Part shown: positions 17,888 through 26,504 of the stretch, piece after piece
Numbering within the stretch: the stretch's first letter is position 1
Layout of the letters: every line of letters begins with the position of its first letter
Origin: Algibacter sp. L3A6
GTDB taxonomy: Bacteria; Bacteroidota; Bacteroidia; Flavobacteriales; Flavobacteriaceae
DNA length: 64,000 bases
Assembly: GCF_009796825.1 (NCBI RefSeq)
Contig: NZ_CP047030.1
Coordinates: 620,001-684,000, forward strand
Reading direction: 5' to 3'
Notes under the pieces: model-generated
What the model saw: only the letters and a program-made list of their open reading frames with translations
Database searches by the model: none
Told to the model about the DNA's origin: nothing
Translations under genes and position numbers: made by a program

Positions 17888-19012
17888 ATGAAACAATTTC
17901 ATATACTATTTACCATACTCGCCCTTTCGTTAAGTGCTTGTGCGCAACAAAGCGAATCTAAAGTAAAGGCCGAACCGCCTGTGGCTTTAAATTACACTAC
18001 GGAAGTTGTTGTTCCCGATTTAAATATTCCTTGGGGCATGGTTTTTCTTCCAGACGGCAGCATGCTAATTACAGAAAAATCAGGTGAACTTATTCATTTT
18101 AAAAACGGAACAAAAACAAATATTTCAGGCTTACCAGAAGTGTATCTTCGTGGTCAAGGTGGTTTATTAGATATTGAAATTCATCTCGATTACACTAACA
18201 ATGGTTGGATTTATATTACATACGCTTCCGCGGAAGGTGACGGCGATGGTGGTAATACAGCCCTTATGCGTGGCAAATTAAAAAATAACGCCTTTGTTGA
18301 AAAACAACTATTGTACAAAGCCGGACCAAACACAAAAAAAGGACAACATTTTGGTTCTAGAATTGAATTTGATAACGATGGTTACCTTTATTTCTCTATA
18401 GGTGAACGTGGTAATCGTGACGAAAACCCTCAAGATATTACACGCGACTGTGGTAAAATATACCGACTTAATGACGACGGTAGCATACCAACAGACAATC
18501 CGTTTGTAAATACACCAAATGCTAAAACAGCCATTTACAGCTACGGACATCGTAACCCACAAGGTATGGCAATCCATCCGGAAACTGGAGCCATTTGGGT
18601 TAATGAACATGGACCAAAAGGTGGCGATGAAATTAATATTATAGCAAAAGGCAAAAATTACGGTTGGCCCGTAATCTCTTATGGTGTAAACTATAGCGGT
18701 ACTGCTTTTACAGAGATTACAGAAAAAGAAGGCATGGAACAGCCGTTATTTTATTGGGTGCCTTCTATCGCACCAAGTGGTATGGCCTTTGTTACTTCAG
18801 ATAAATATCCAGATTGGAAAAACAATATATTAGTTGGCTCTCTAAAATTTCAATATTTAGAGCGTTTAGTGCTCGAAAACAACAAAGTTGTAAAACGTGA
18901 AGAATTGTTTAAAGATATTGGTCGAGTACGTAACGTAATTCAAGGACCCGATGGTTATATTTATGTAGCCGCAGAAGGCACTGGTATTGTTAAAATTATT
19001 CCGAATAAATAA
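17888..19012 (+). CDS. PQQ-dependent sugar dehydrogenase-like lipoprotein (soluble aldose dehydrogenase family)
   Basis: A 374-residue lipoprotein (lipobox LSAC) with the six-bladed propeller of the glucose/sorbosone dehydrogenase family. Recognisable family segments are NIPWGMVFLPDGSMLITEK near the N-terminus, RGQGGLLDIEIH, YSYGHRNPQGMAIHP and EHGPKGGDEINII, and the closing RVRNVIQGPDGYIYV. It should oxidise an aldose in the periplasm and pass electrons to a cytochrome, which fits the small cytochrome c gene 10 bp downstream. PQQ synthesis genes are not in the window, so the cofactor is inferred from the family only. Confidence 0.88.
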   Translation: MKQFHILFTILALSLSACAQQSESKVKAEPPVALNYTTEVVVPDLNIPWGMVFLPDGSMLITEKSGELIHFKNGTKTNISGLPEVYLRGQGGLLDIEIHLDYTNNGWIYITYASAEGDGDGGNTALMRGKLKNNAFVEKQLLYKAGPNTKKGQHFGSRIEFDNDGYLYFSIGERGNRDENPQDITRDCGKIYRLNDDGSIPTDNPFVNTPNAKTAIYSYGHRNPQGMAIHPETGAIWVNEHGPKGGDEINIIAKGKNYGWPVISYGVNYSGTAFTEITEKEGMEQPLFYWVPSIAPSGMAFVTSDKYPDWKNNILVGSLKFQYLERLVLENNKVVKREELFKDIGRVRNVIQGPDGYIYVAAEGTGIVKIIPNK

Positions 19013-19022
19013 AACTTAAATT

Positions 19023-19439
19023 ATGAAATTAATTGCATGTTGCTTTTTGATTTGCTGTTCGTTATACAGCATAATTCCAGCTCAACCCAATTATACCCAA
19101 ACTGATCCGTTAAAAGAAAGTATTGTTCGTGGTCGTGAAATCTATAACGATTTCTGTATGTCTTGCCATTTACCTAGCGGAAAAGGTGTAGAAAAAGTGT
19201 ATCCGCCATTGGCAAAATCTGATTATTTACAAACAGAACGTATTGCAAGTATAAAAGCTATAAAATTTGGACTCACAGGACGCATAGTTGTAAACGACAA
19301 AGTATACAACGGTACCATGATGCCATTAGGCTTAAGTGATGATGAGGTGGCCGATGTTATGAATTACATTACCAACGCTTGGGGTAACAAAAACGACAAA
19401 ATAATTACGGAAGACGAAGTTGCAAAAATTAAAAAATAA
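19023..19439 (+). CDS. Periplasmic cytochrome c
   Basis: A 138-residue class I cytochrome c with a signal peptide (cleaved near IIPAQP). The heme-binding CMSCH is at about residues 45-49, the PPLAKSDYL loop follows, and the Met ligand is likely in GTMMPLG. The C-terminal helix (DDEVADVMNYITNAWGN) is typical of the fold. It lies 10 bp after the sugar dehydrogenase-like gene and is probably its electron acceptor. Confidence 0.9.
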   Translation: MKLIACCFLICCSLYSIIPAQPNYTQTDPLKESIVRGREIYNDFCMSCHLPSGKGVEKVYPPLAKSDYLQTERIASIKAIKFGLTGRIVVNDKVYNGTMMPLGLSDDEVADVMNYITNAWGNKNDKIITEDEVAKIKK

Positions 19440-19465
19440 AGATTACTTAAACCTTTACAATTAAT

Positions 19466-19473
19466 TAACTTTG
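19466..19473 (+). promoter_or_regulatory. Promoter -7 box upstream of udk
   Basis: TAACTTTG matches TAnnTTTG exactly and lies 16 bp before ATG 19490, which places the start of transcription near 19478-19480. A weak TTA stands at the -33 position with a 16-bp spacer. It separates the udk-ftsB-mutAB operon from the cytochrome gene. Confidence 0.6.
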
Positions 19474-19489
19474 CAAAAAACAAAAACAC

Positions 19490-20095
19490 ATGCTAATTAT
19501 AGGAATTGCAGGCGGTACAGGCTGCGGAAAAACAACGGTTGTTAATCAAATTCTACACGAATTGCCAGAAGGTGAGGTGGGTATCATCTCGCAAGATTCT
19601 TATTATAACGACAACTCACACTTATCTTACAATGAGCGTGGTAATATAAATTTCGATCATCCAAGGTCTATCGATTTCGATTTATTAGCAACACATTTAA
19701 AAGCATTAAAAAAAGGCAAAAATATACACCAACCCGTATATTCTTTTGTAAAACATAACAGAACGGGCGATACTATTTTAACACACCCGAGAAAAGTAAT
19801 GATTGTTGAAGGTATATTAATACTAACAAACCCAGAGCTTCGTGATATGTTTGATATTAAAATATTTGTACATGCCGATACCGACGAGCGTTTAATTAGA
19901 CGTTTAAAACGCGACATTAGCGAACGTGGCCGTGATATAAACGAGGTTTTAACACGTTACCAAACCACGCTAAAACCCATGCACGACCAATTTATCGAGC
20001 CTATGAAAGAATATGCAGATATTATTATACCAAACAATAAATACAATACGGTTGCGGTAAATATTGTGCGTACTATTATTAACGACAGACTCTAA
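19490..20095 (+). CDS. udk: Uridine kinase
   Basis: A 201-residue uridine/cytidine kinase of the pyrimidine salvage pathway. The P-loop GGTGCGKTT is at residues 8-16. The nucleoside-binding SQDSYYND and NFDHPRSIDFDLL segments and the RLIRRLKRDISERGRD lid region are all present at normal family positions. It is the first gene of a tight run: ftsB/divIC starts on the next base after its stop. Confidence 0.95.
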   Translation: MLIIGIAGGTGCGKTTVVNQILHELPEGEVGIISQDSYYNDNSHLSYNERGNINFDHPRSIDFDLLATHLKALKKGKNIHQPVYSFVKHNRTGDTILTHPRKVMIVEGILILTNPELRDMFDIKIFVHADTDERLIRRLKRDISERGRDINEVLTRYQTTLKPMHDQFIEPMKEYADIIIPNNKYNTVAVNIVRTIINDRL

Positions 20096-20428
20096 ATGGC
20101 GAAATTCAATAAAAACACAAGCAAATATTTAAAACCTTTCAAAAATTGGTTTATCTTGATATTTGCTGGTTTCCTGATTTGGATGATTTTTTTCGATGCG
20201 AATTCTTGGCTTATTCATCACGAATTAAACACAGATATTGAAGCTCTAGAAAATGAAAAGGAATATTATCAACGAGAAATTGAAAACGATAATAAAGCCA
20301 TTAAAAAGTTAAGTTCGGAAGATGGTTTAGAGAAATTTGCCCGCGAAGAATACTTCATGAAACGAGAAAATGAAGACATTTATATTATTGAATATGAAGA
20401 TAGCTTAAAAGTAAAACAAGATGACTAA
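20096..20428 (+). CDS. FtsB/DivIC-family septum formation initiator
   Basis: A 110-residue bitopic membrane protein with a short basic cytoplasmic N-terminus, one membrane helix (about 18-36), a coiled coil (about 43-75, LNTDIEALENEKEYYQREI) and the FtsB-type closing motif GLEKFAREEYFMKRENEDIYII. It should act with FtsL/FtsQ in the divisome. Placement between udk and mutA, with no gap on the left and an 8-bp overlap on the right, indicates co-transcription with metabolic genes. Confidence 0.9.
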   Translation: MAKFNKNTSKYLKPFKNWFILIFAGFLIWMIFFDANSWLIHHELNTDIEALENEKEYYQREIENDNKAIKKLSSEDGLEKFAREEYFMKRENEDIYIIEYEDSLKVKQDD

Positions 20429-21806
20429 AGGTTTGTTTGATGGTTTCGATTCGGTTTCAACTAAACAGTGGAAACAAAAAATTCAGTTCGATTTAAATGG
20501 AGCTGATTTTAACGATACCCTTATCTGGAACTCAAACGAAGATATTGCCGTAAAACCATTTTATAACGCAGACGACTTAAAAAAGCATACACCTTCAACC
20601 TCTAATATTTCTACTTGGAAAATTGGGCAAACCATATTTGTTGCCCATACTGAAAAATCGAATTTAAAAGCTGTAGATGCCATTAAACGCGGAGCAGAAT
20701 ATATTCATTTCATTATTCCTTCCGAAGAAAATATTTCAATAGAACATTTAATTAAAAACATTGATACCGATAGTATTTCTATTCATTTAGAATTACAATT
20801 TTTATCAGTAGATTTTATAAAAAACATATATACCCTTCCGGGGAAAAAGAACATTAGTATTGCCGTTGATATTATCGAGAACATTGCGAAAACGGGGAAT
20901 TGGTTTAATAACCTAACTGATGATTTCTCGAAGATTGAAAACTGGTTTCAATCTTCTAATTCAATAAGTATCCACACTAGTCTGTATCAAAATGCAGGGG
21001 CAAATATGGTTCAGCAATTGGCCTATGCCCTAGCCCACGCCAATGAATATCTCAACCATTTAAAACTAAATCCAGAGTCTTCAGCATCTATCCAAACCAT
21101 TTTCACAGTTTCGGTAGGTTCCAATTACTTCTTCGAGATTGCAAAACTTAGAGCGCTTAGGCTACTTTGGAGCACGTTAGCTTCAGAATACAATATTAAT
21201 ACAGATTGCTATATTAGTGCAGTTCCAACAAAACGCAATAAAACACTATACGATTACAACACCAATATGTTGCGCACAACCACGGAGTGTATGAGTGCGA
21301 TTTTAGGTGGCGCAAATAATGTATGTAATTTACCTTACGATGCCATTTACCATAAAGACAACGAGTTTGGCGAACGTATTGCCAGAAACCAACTGCTTAT
21401 TTTAAAGCATGAAAGTGCTTTTGATAAAGTAAACAATGCAGCCGATGGTGCGTATTACATAGAATCGCTAACCGAGCAATTAGCAGAAAAAGCATTAGAA
21501 TTATTTAAAGATATTGAACGTAATGGTGGGTTTTTAAATCAGTTAAAGTCAGGCACCATTCAACGTAAAATAAAAGAAAACGCGACCAAAGAACAAGAGC
21601 AATTTAACAGTGGTGAACGTATTTTATTAGGCACAAATAAACACATTAACCCAAACGATAAAATGGCAGAACAATTGCAGATTTATCCTTTTGTAAAAAT
21701 TAATAAAAGAAAAACTTTAATTGTTCCCATTATAGAAAAACGAATAGCAGAACAAATAGAACAAACCAGATTAAAAAATGAAAAACAAAATGAAATCGAC
21801 AATTAA
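20421..21806 (+). CDS. mutA: Methylmalonyl-CoA mutase, small (non-catalytic) subunit
   Basis: A 461-residue protein aligned in pattern with the TIM-barrel part of methylmalonyl-CoA mutase (LRALRLLWSTLASEYN; TTECMSAILGGANNVCNLPYD; ERIARNQLLILKHESAFDKV; GAYYIESLTEQLAEKALELF). It ends before the B12-binding domain, as flavobacterial small subunits usually do. With the large subunit downstream it would interconvert succinyl-CoA and methylmalonyl-CoA. It overlaps ftsB by 8 bp, and the lipoprotein gene begins inside its last codons. Confidence 0.92.
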   Translation: MTKGLFDGFDSVSTKQWKQKIQFDLNGADFNDTLIWNSNEDIAVKPFYNADDLKKHTPSTSNISTWKIGQTIFVAHTEKSNLKAVDAIKRGAEYIHFIIPSEENISIEHLIKNIDTDSISIHLELQFLSVDFIKNIYTLPGKKNISIAVDIIENIAKTGNWFNNLTDDFSKIENWFQSSNSISIHTSLYQNAGANMVQQLAYALAHANEYLNHLKLNPESSASIQTIFTVSVGSNYFFEIAKLRALRLLWSTLASEYNINTDCYISAVPTKRNKTLYDYNTNMLRTTTECMSAILGGANNVCNLPYDAIYHKDNEFGERIARNQLLILKHESAFDKVNNAADGAYYIESLTEQLAEKALELFKDIERNGGFLNQLKSGTIQRKIKENATKEQEQFNSGERILLGTNKHINPNDKMAEQLQIYPFVKINKRKTLIVPIIEKRIAEQIEQTRLKNEKQNEIDN

Positions 21807-22428
21807 CTTTATTTTATTTTTAGGAGCTTTAACTGTAGTAAGCTGTAAAAAAGAAAACACGTTTAACGATTACAAATTTTCAGAAAAAGGCAGCGTTATT
21901 ACGTGCGATAACCAAAACACGGCCTTAATAAACGAAGCCTTATTTAGCTTTGAAGCGGATATTGCAGCATTTTATGCGCAAAACGGACAAGAGAATGTAC
22001 CTAATGCTTATGGGCAGTTTCTTAGGGCGGCAAGCATGAACCGTATTAAATACGAAGACATGGTTTCGCCACACACCGTAAAAGTTTTTGAAGCTTTAAA
22101 AAATGAAAATGATCTTTGGGATGCTAATAACCCTAACAGTCATTTAAACTATAAAGGCAATTTACTCAATTGTATTTCGAGCAACCTGAAAGATAAAAAA
22201 CTAAAAACAACTTATGATGCTCTAGTTGCAACTAATAGCATGAAACCAGAATTATTTGGAACGCCATTAGCTAGAAATTACAGAGCAGCAGCATCGGATA
22301 AAAATCTAGCCGCTTATATTGCTTTAGACTTATATTACGCTAAACTTTTTAATCTCGATTTATCGAATGTAAAAGAGAAACCCGTTGTTGAACAAAAAGT
22401 AGATTTCAATAAAAGACCAACAAAATAA
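21778..22428 (+). CDS. Putative lipoprotein of unknown function within the mutA-mutB operon
   Basis: I do not recognise a named family. The 216-residue product starts with a lipoprotein signal (GALTVVSCKK). The rest is helical and includes conserved-looking segments NQNTALINEALFSFEADI, AYGQFLRAA and LNYKGNLLNCISSNL. Two further cysteines occur in the mature part. ATG 21778 overlaps mutA by 29 bp; ATG 21790 is also possible. An envelope lipoprotein between two cytosolic mutase subunits is unexpected, and it may simply be co-regulated. Confidence 0.75.
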   Translation: MKNKMKSTINFILFLGALTVVSCKKENTFNDYKFSEKGSVITCDNQNTALINEALFSFEADIAAFYAQNGQENVPNAYGQFLRAASMNRIKYEDMVSPHTVKVFEALKNENDLWDANNPNSHLNYKGNLLNCISSNLKDKKLKTTYDALVATNSMKPELFGTPLARNYRAAASDKNLAAYIALDLYYAKLFNLDLSNVKEKPVVEQKVDFNKRPTK

Positions 22429-22437
22429 GAATACACA

Positions 22438-24564
22438 TTGAGAAAAAACCTTCAACATATCACTTTAAAGGCTAAAACTGAAAGCTCTAATTTTGATGTC
22501 GATAAACAAGAACCGTTTATCACTTCCGAAGGCATTCCGTTTAAACCTACTTATTCTAAAGTAGACCTTGAAGGTTTAGAACATCTCGATTTTGCTGCAG
22601 GAATCCCACCGTATTTACGCGGACCATACAGCACTATGTATGCTAAAAGACCTTGGACCATTAGGCAATATGCAGGTTTTTCTACAGCTGAAGATAGTAA
22701 TGCGTTTTACAAACGTAATTTAAAAGCTGGACAAAAAGGACTTTCGGTAGCTTTTGATTTGGCCACGCATCGTGGTTACGATTCCGATCATGAACGTGTT
22801 GTTGGTGATGTTGGAAAAGCGGGTGTTGCCATAGATTCGGTGGAAGATATGAAAATACTTTTCGACCAAATTCCACTCGATAAAATTTCGGTTTCCATGA
22901 CCATGAATGGCGCTGTTTTGCCCATTATGGCTTTTTATATTGTGGCTGCAGAAGAGCAAGGCGTAACACCAAATCTACTAGCAGGCACTATCCAAAACGA
23001 TATTTTAAAGGAGTTTATGGTGCGTAACACCTACATCTATCCGCCAAAACCATCAATGCAGATTATTTCGGATATTTTTGAATATTCGAGCAAGCACATG
23101 CCTAAATTCAATAGTATTAGCATTTCGGGCTATCACATGCAAGAAGCTGGTGCTACCTGCGATATTGAACTGGCTTACACTTTAGCCGATGGTTTAGAAT
23201 ACATTAGAAAAGGTTTAGATGCAGGCTTAAACATTGATACGTTTGCACCGAGATTATCCTTCTTTTGGGGAATTGGTATGAATCATTTTATGGAAATTGC
23301 TAAAATGCGTGCTGCTCGCATGTTGTGGGCCAAATTAGTAAAGCAATTCAATCCTAAAAACCCAAAATCATTATCCTTACGAACACATTGTCAAACATCA
23401 GGTTGGAGTTTAACCGAACAAGATCCGTTTAACAATGTCGCCAGAACAACTATTGAAGCTACCGCGGCAGTATTTGGAGGCACGCAAAGTTTACACACCA
23501 ATGCTTTGGATGAAGCTATTGCGCTACCAACCGATTTCTCGGCACGTATTGCAAGAAACACGCAAATCTATTTACAAGCAGAAACACAAATTACAAAAAC
23601 GGTAGACCCTTGGGCTGGTAGTTATTTTATTGAAAAATTAACCGCAGATATCACAGAAAAAGCGTGGACTTTAATTGAAGAAGTTGAAGCACTTGGAGGC
23701 ATGACGAAAGCCATTGAGGCCGGAATACCTAAACTTAGAATAGAAGAAGCTGCTGCTAGAAAACAAGCTAAAATAGATTCTGACCAAGATATTATTGTTG
23801 GTGTAAACAAATATGTTTTAGAGGAAGAAGCTCCAATTTCTACGCTAGAAGTCGATAATGAATCGGTTAGAAATTCTCAAATTGAACGCTTAAACAGTAT
23901 AAAATCAAGCAGAAATTCTGAAAAAGTAAAAATAGCTTTAGAAATTTTATCTGAAGCAGCACGTACAGGAGAAAATAATTTATTAGCTTTAGCTATTGAA
24001 GCTGCTCGAGAACGCGCAACTTTAGGTGAAATTAGTGATGCTTTAGAAGTTCAATTCGGACGCTATAGAGCACAAACCAAATCTTTTTCTGGTGTGTATA
24101 GTAAAGCAATAAAAGACGATAAATCCTTTAAGAAAGCTCAAGAATTAGCCGATATTTTTGCTGAGCAAGATGGAAGGCGCCCGAGAATTATGATTGCCAA
24201 AATGGGGCAAGATGGTCATGATCGTGGTGCTAAAGTTATAGCAACTAGCTATGCTGATATTGGTTTCGATGTTGATATTGGTCCGTTATTTCAAACACCC
24301 GCAGAAGTTGCTAAACAAGCTATTGAAAACGATGTGCACATTTTAGGCGTATCTTCTTTAGCTGCCGGACATAAAACCTTAGTACCACAAGTTATTGAAG
24401 CCCTGAAAAGCTATAATCGTGACGATATCATGGTTATTGTTGGCGGTGTAATACCGAAACAGGATTATCAATTTTTGTTTGATGCTGGTGCTATTGCCGT
24501 TTTTGGTCCTGGAACAAAAATTAGCGAAACAGCGATAAGAATTTTGGAGATTTTAATTGATTAA
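22438..24564 (+). CDS. mutB: Methylmalonyl-CoA mutase, large (catalytic) subunit
   Basis: A 708-residue adenosylcobalamin-dependent mutase. The N-terminal barrel holds RGPYSTMYAKRPWTIRQYAG, the substrate-binding FDLATHRGYDSDH and SGYHMQEAGA. The C-terminal B12 domain has DGHDRGAKVIA (about 592-602), which supplies the DxHxxG cobalt ligand, plus the later VGGVIPKQDY. The start is TTG at 22438; no ATG lies near, and the residues that follow begin the usual N-terminal extension. A terminator lies about 34 bp downstream. MeaB and epimerase genes are not in the window. Confidence 0.95.
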   Translation: MRKNLQHITLKAKTESSNFDVDKQEPFITSEGIPFKPTYSKVDLEGLEHLDFAAGIPPYLRGPYSTMYAKRPWTIRQYAGFSTAEDSNAFYKRNLKAGQKGLSVAFDLATHRGYDSDHERVVGDVGKAGVAIDSVEDMKILFDQIPLDKISVSMTMNGAVLPIMAFYIVAAEEQGVTPNLLAGTIQNDILKEFMVRNTYIYPPKPSMQIISDIFEYSSKHMPKFNSISISGYHMQEAGATCDIELAYTLADGLEYIRKGLDAGLNIDTFAPRLSFFWGIGMNHFMEIAKMRAARMLWAKLVKQFNPKNPKSLSLRTHCQTSGWSLTEQDPFNNVARTTIEATAAVFGGTQSLHTNALDEAIALPTDFSARIARNTQIYLQAETQITKTVDPWAGSYFIEKLTADITEKAWTLIEEVEALGGMTKAIEAGIPKLRIEEAAARKQAKIDSDQDIIVGVNKYVLEEEAPISTLEVDNESVRNSQIERLNSIKSSRNSEKVKIALEILSEAARTGENNLLALAIEAARERATLGEISDALEVQFGRYRAQTKSFSGVYSKAIKDDKSFKKAQELADIFAEQDGRRPRIMIAKMGQDGHDRGAKVIATSYADIGFDVDIGPLFQTPAEVAKQAIENDVHILGVSSLAAGHKTLVPQVIEALKSYNRDDIMVIVGGVIPKQDYQFLFDAGAIAVFGPGTKISETAIRILEILID

Positions 24565-24597
24565 AATTTAATCAAAAGCTGACAATAAAGCATAAAA

Positions 24598-24618
24598 AAA
24601 GAACGACTAGCGTTCTTT
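24598..24618. terminator. Bidirectional terminator between mutB and the VF530 gene
   Basis: An 8-bp stem AAAGAACG/CGTTCTTT with loop ACTAG. The loop contains the stop codon of the - strand gene that ends at 24607, so the hairpin is built into the 3' end of that reading frame. A and T runs on the flanks let it serve both convergent transcripts. Confidence 0.75.
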
Positions 24619-24834
24619 ATTCTTTAACATCTTTAAATACATGTTTTCTACTTTTGTACGTGCCCATGGCATTCTACGCAAAAATTTTAAACTCGATTTA
24701 ACTGATGGTTTATCGGTAAAGCATTTAATTTTTATATTATAGCCCATATATTCCCAACCATAATGTTCTACCAAATCGTTTATAATTTGTTCTAACTTTA
24801 TACCGTGTAACGGGTTATTTGGTTGCGATTCCAT
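24607..24834 (-). CDS. VF530 family (DUF2132) small DNA-binding-type protein
   Basis: A 75-residue protein with the full VF530 pattern: NPLHGIKLEQIINDLVEHYGW, IKCFTDKPSVKSSLKFLRR and PWARTKVENMYL. Family structures are small basic folds proposed to bind DNA; the cellular role is not established. It overlaps the upstream DUF6500-like gene by 20 bp and is the last gene of the helicase operon. Confidence 0.85.
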   Translation of the reverse strand: MESQPNNPLHGIKLEQIINDLVEHYGWEYMGYNIKIKCFTDKPSVKSSLKFLRRMPWARTKVENMYLKMLKNKER

Positions 24835-25039
24835 GTACTAATGCTTTTATTTTAACTGCTTTTTCAAAATGATCCAGTTTATGGGTTTCAATCCACCAAG
24901 TAGCGGCTTCCATTAATAATTCTGGATTATCATTTTTATTTTTAAAAAACGCATAAAAGGAAACCCCAACGGCGTCTCCTTTTGCTGCTATTTTTTTATC
25001 GCAAACTTCAATAATTTTATCTTTTAAAACCTGCTTCAT
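24815..25039 (-). CDS. Small conserved protein, DUF6500-like
   Basis: A 74-residue soluble protein without signal or membrane segment. The segments DKIIEVCDKKIAAKGDAVG, VSFYAFFKNKNDNPELLMEA and WWIETHKLDHFEKAVKIK resemble the DUF6500 family as I remember it; the family assignment is from memory. It lies 3 bp after the helicase stop and overlaps the VF530 gene by 20 bp. Function unknown. Confidence 0.7.
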   Translation of the reverse strand: MKQVLKDKIIEVCDKKIAAKGDAVGVSFYAFFKNKNDNPELLMEAATWWIETHKLDHFEKAVKIKALVHGIATK

Positions 25040-25042
25040 CTT

Positions 25043-26326
25043 TTATTTACGTCTATCTGTATTACGTTTTGGACGTCTAGAATTGCTACTTTTATTTGAG
25101 CTTTTACTAGAGTTCCCAGATTTATTAGATGCTGGTCTAGAATTTCTATTTTGACGACCTTGCCCTTGTTTAATAGGCTGTGTAGAAGCATTTGGGTCAG
25201 GCTCAAAACCTTCCAATACTTCAACAGGAAGTTTATTACCAATAAGTTTTTCGATGTCTCTTAAAAACGTAGTTTCATCTGCACTAACAAGCGATAAGGC
25301 AACACCATTGGCTCCTGCTCTACCCGTTCTACCAATTCTATGTACGTAATCTTCTGGAATGTTAGGAATTTCAAAATTGATAACATGTGGCAATAACGGA
25401 ATATCTAATCCACGTGCAGCAATATCGGTAGCCACTAACACACGAATGCGTCCGCTTTTAAAACCAGCCAATGCTTTTGTACGTGCACCTTGACTTTTAT
25501 TTCCGTGAATGGCCGCAGCAGAAATACCTGCTTTATCCAATTTTTCACAAAGTTTGTTCGAGCCGTGTTTTGTACGCGCAAAAACTAAAACTTGTTTCCA
25601 ATTTCCATCAGAAATTAATTTTATAATTAAAGGCGTTTTTAAACCTTTAGCCACACGATATACTTTTTGAGTAATCGCTTCTACAGCCGTATTCTCTGGA
25701 GTGGCTTCAACCTGAACCGGATGATTTAAAATACCGTGAGCCAACTTTTTAATATCTTTAGAAAACGTAGCCGAGAACATTAAATTCTGGCGTTTTTCTG
25801 GCATCGATTTAATAACGCGCTCAATATCACGTAAAAACCCCATATCTAGCATACGGTCCGCTTCATCTAAAACAAAAATCTCCACACGTTTAAGTGATAG
25901 TAATCCTTGATTTTGTAAATCTAATAAACGACCTGGAGTCGCTACTAAAACATCAATACCTTGACGAAGTGTTGCTACCTGTGGTTTCTGGTTTACACCA
26001 CCAAAAATAACGGCACTACGTAAATTTAAAAACTCACTATATTCTCTAACATTAGCATAAACCTGAGCCGCTAATTCACGCGTTGGCGTTAAAATTAAAG
26101 CACGTATTGGTCTATATTTATCTTTCGGATTTTCCGATAATATATGTAAAAGCGGTAATGTAAAACCTGCTGTTTTCCCTGTTCCTGTTTGTGCCGAAGC
26201 TAAAACATCGTGACCTTCCAAAACTGGAGGAATCGCTTTTTCTTGAATTGGACTTGGGGTAGTGTATCCTTTTTTGCTAATTGCTTTTAGCAAGGCTTCG
26301 GATAAGCCTAAAGATTGAAATGACAT
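25043..26326 (-). CDS. DEAD-box RNA helicase (RhlE-like)
   Basis: A 427-residue ATP-dependent RNA helicase. The Q motif (FQSLGLSEALLKAISKKGYTTPSPIQ), Walker A SAQTGTGKT, PTRELAAQV, DEAD in VLDEADRMLDMGF, SAT in MFSATFSKDI, and HRIGRTGRAG are all in order. The last 55 residues are a basic, Asn/Ser/Arg-rich tail, probably for RNA binding. The long leader with hairpins and the two small genes 3' of it suggest a regulated operon, for example by cold. Confidence 0.93.
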   Translation of the reverse strand: MSFQSLGLSEALLKAISKKGYTTPSPIQEKAIPPVLEGHDVLASAQTGTGKTAGFTLPLLHILSENPKDKYRPIRALILTPTRELAAQVYANVREYSEFLNLRSAVIFGGVNQKPQVATLRQGIDVLVATPGRLLDLQNQGLLSLKRVEIFVLDEADRMLDMGFLRDIERVIKSMPEKRQNLMFSATFSKDIKKLAHGILNHPVQVEATPENTAVEAITQKVYRVAKGLKTPLIIKLISDGNWKQVLVFARTKHGSNKLCEKLDKAGISAAAIHGNKSQGARTKALAGFKSGRIRVLVATDIAARGLDIPLLPHVINFEIPNIPEDYVHRIGRTGRAGANGVALSLVSADETTFLRDIEKLIGNKLPVEVLEGFEPDPNASTQPIKQGQGRQNRNSRPASNKSGNSSKSSNKSSNSRRPKRNTDRRK

Positions 26327-26341
26327 ATAAATTGTTTAGAA

Positions 26342-26404
26342 AGCTCTTTTTGCGAGCCGTTGAGATGACAATTTATGTAGTAAACACCATCTCCTTTTTA
26401 TTAA
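26342..26404 (-). promoter_or_regulatory. Structured 5' leader of the DEAD-box helicase mRNA
   Basis: Between the -7 box and the helicase start, about 78 nt would be transcribed. On the - strand it holds a 6-bp inverted repeat GAGATG...CATCTC spanning 26362-26393, then GCTC-GCAAAAA-GAGC at 26343-26357. This may be an RNA thermosensor-like or autoregulatory leader; no known Rfam class is recognised. Confidence 0.4.
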
Positions 26405-26408
26405 GCCG

Positions 26409-26416
26409 CAAAGGTA
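26409..26416 (-). promoter_or_regulatory. Promoter -7 box of the DEAD-box helicase operon
   Basis: TACCTTTG on the - strand is an exact TAnnTTTG match, about 82 bp upstream of the helicase ATG. No TTG was found at the usual -33 position. Confidence 0.6.
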
Positions 26417-26504
26417 CACTTATTTTTTTCGTTGTTAGTTTATTTCTTTTTTTTAAACCAAAACGAGTAACTTCGTAATAAATTATCAAAACATTCAATT
26501 TTAT

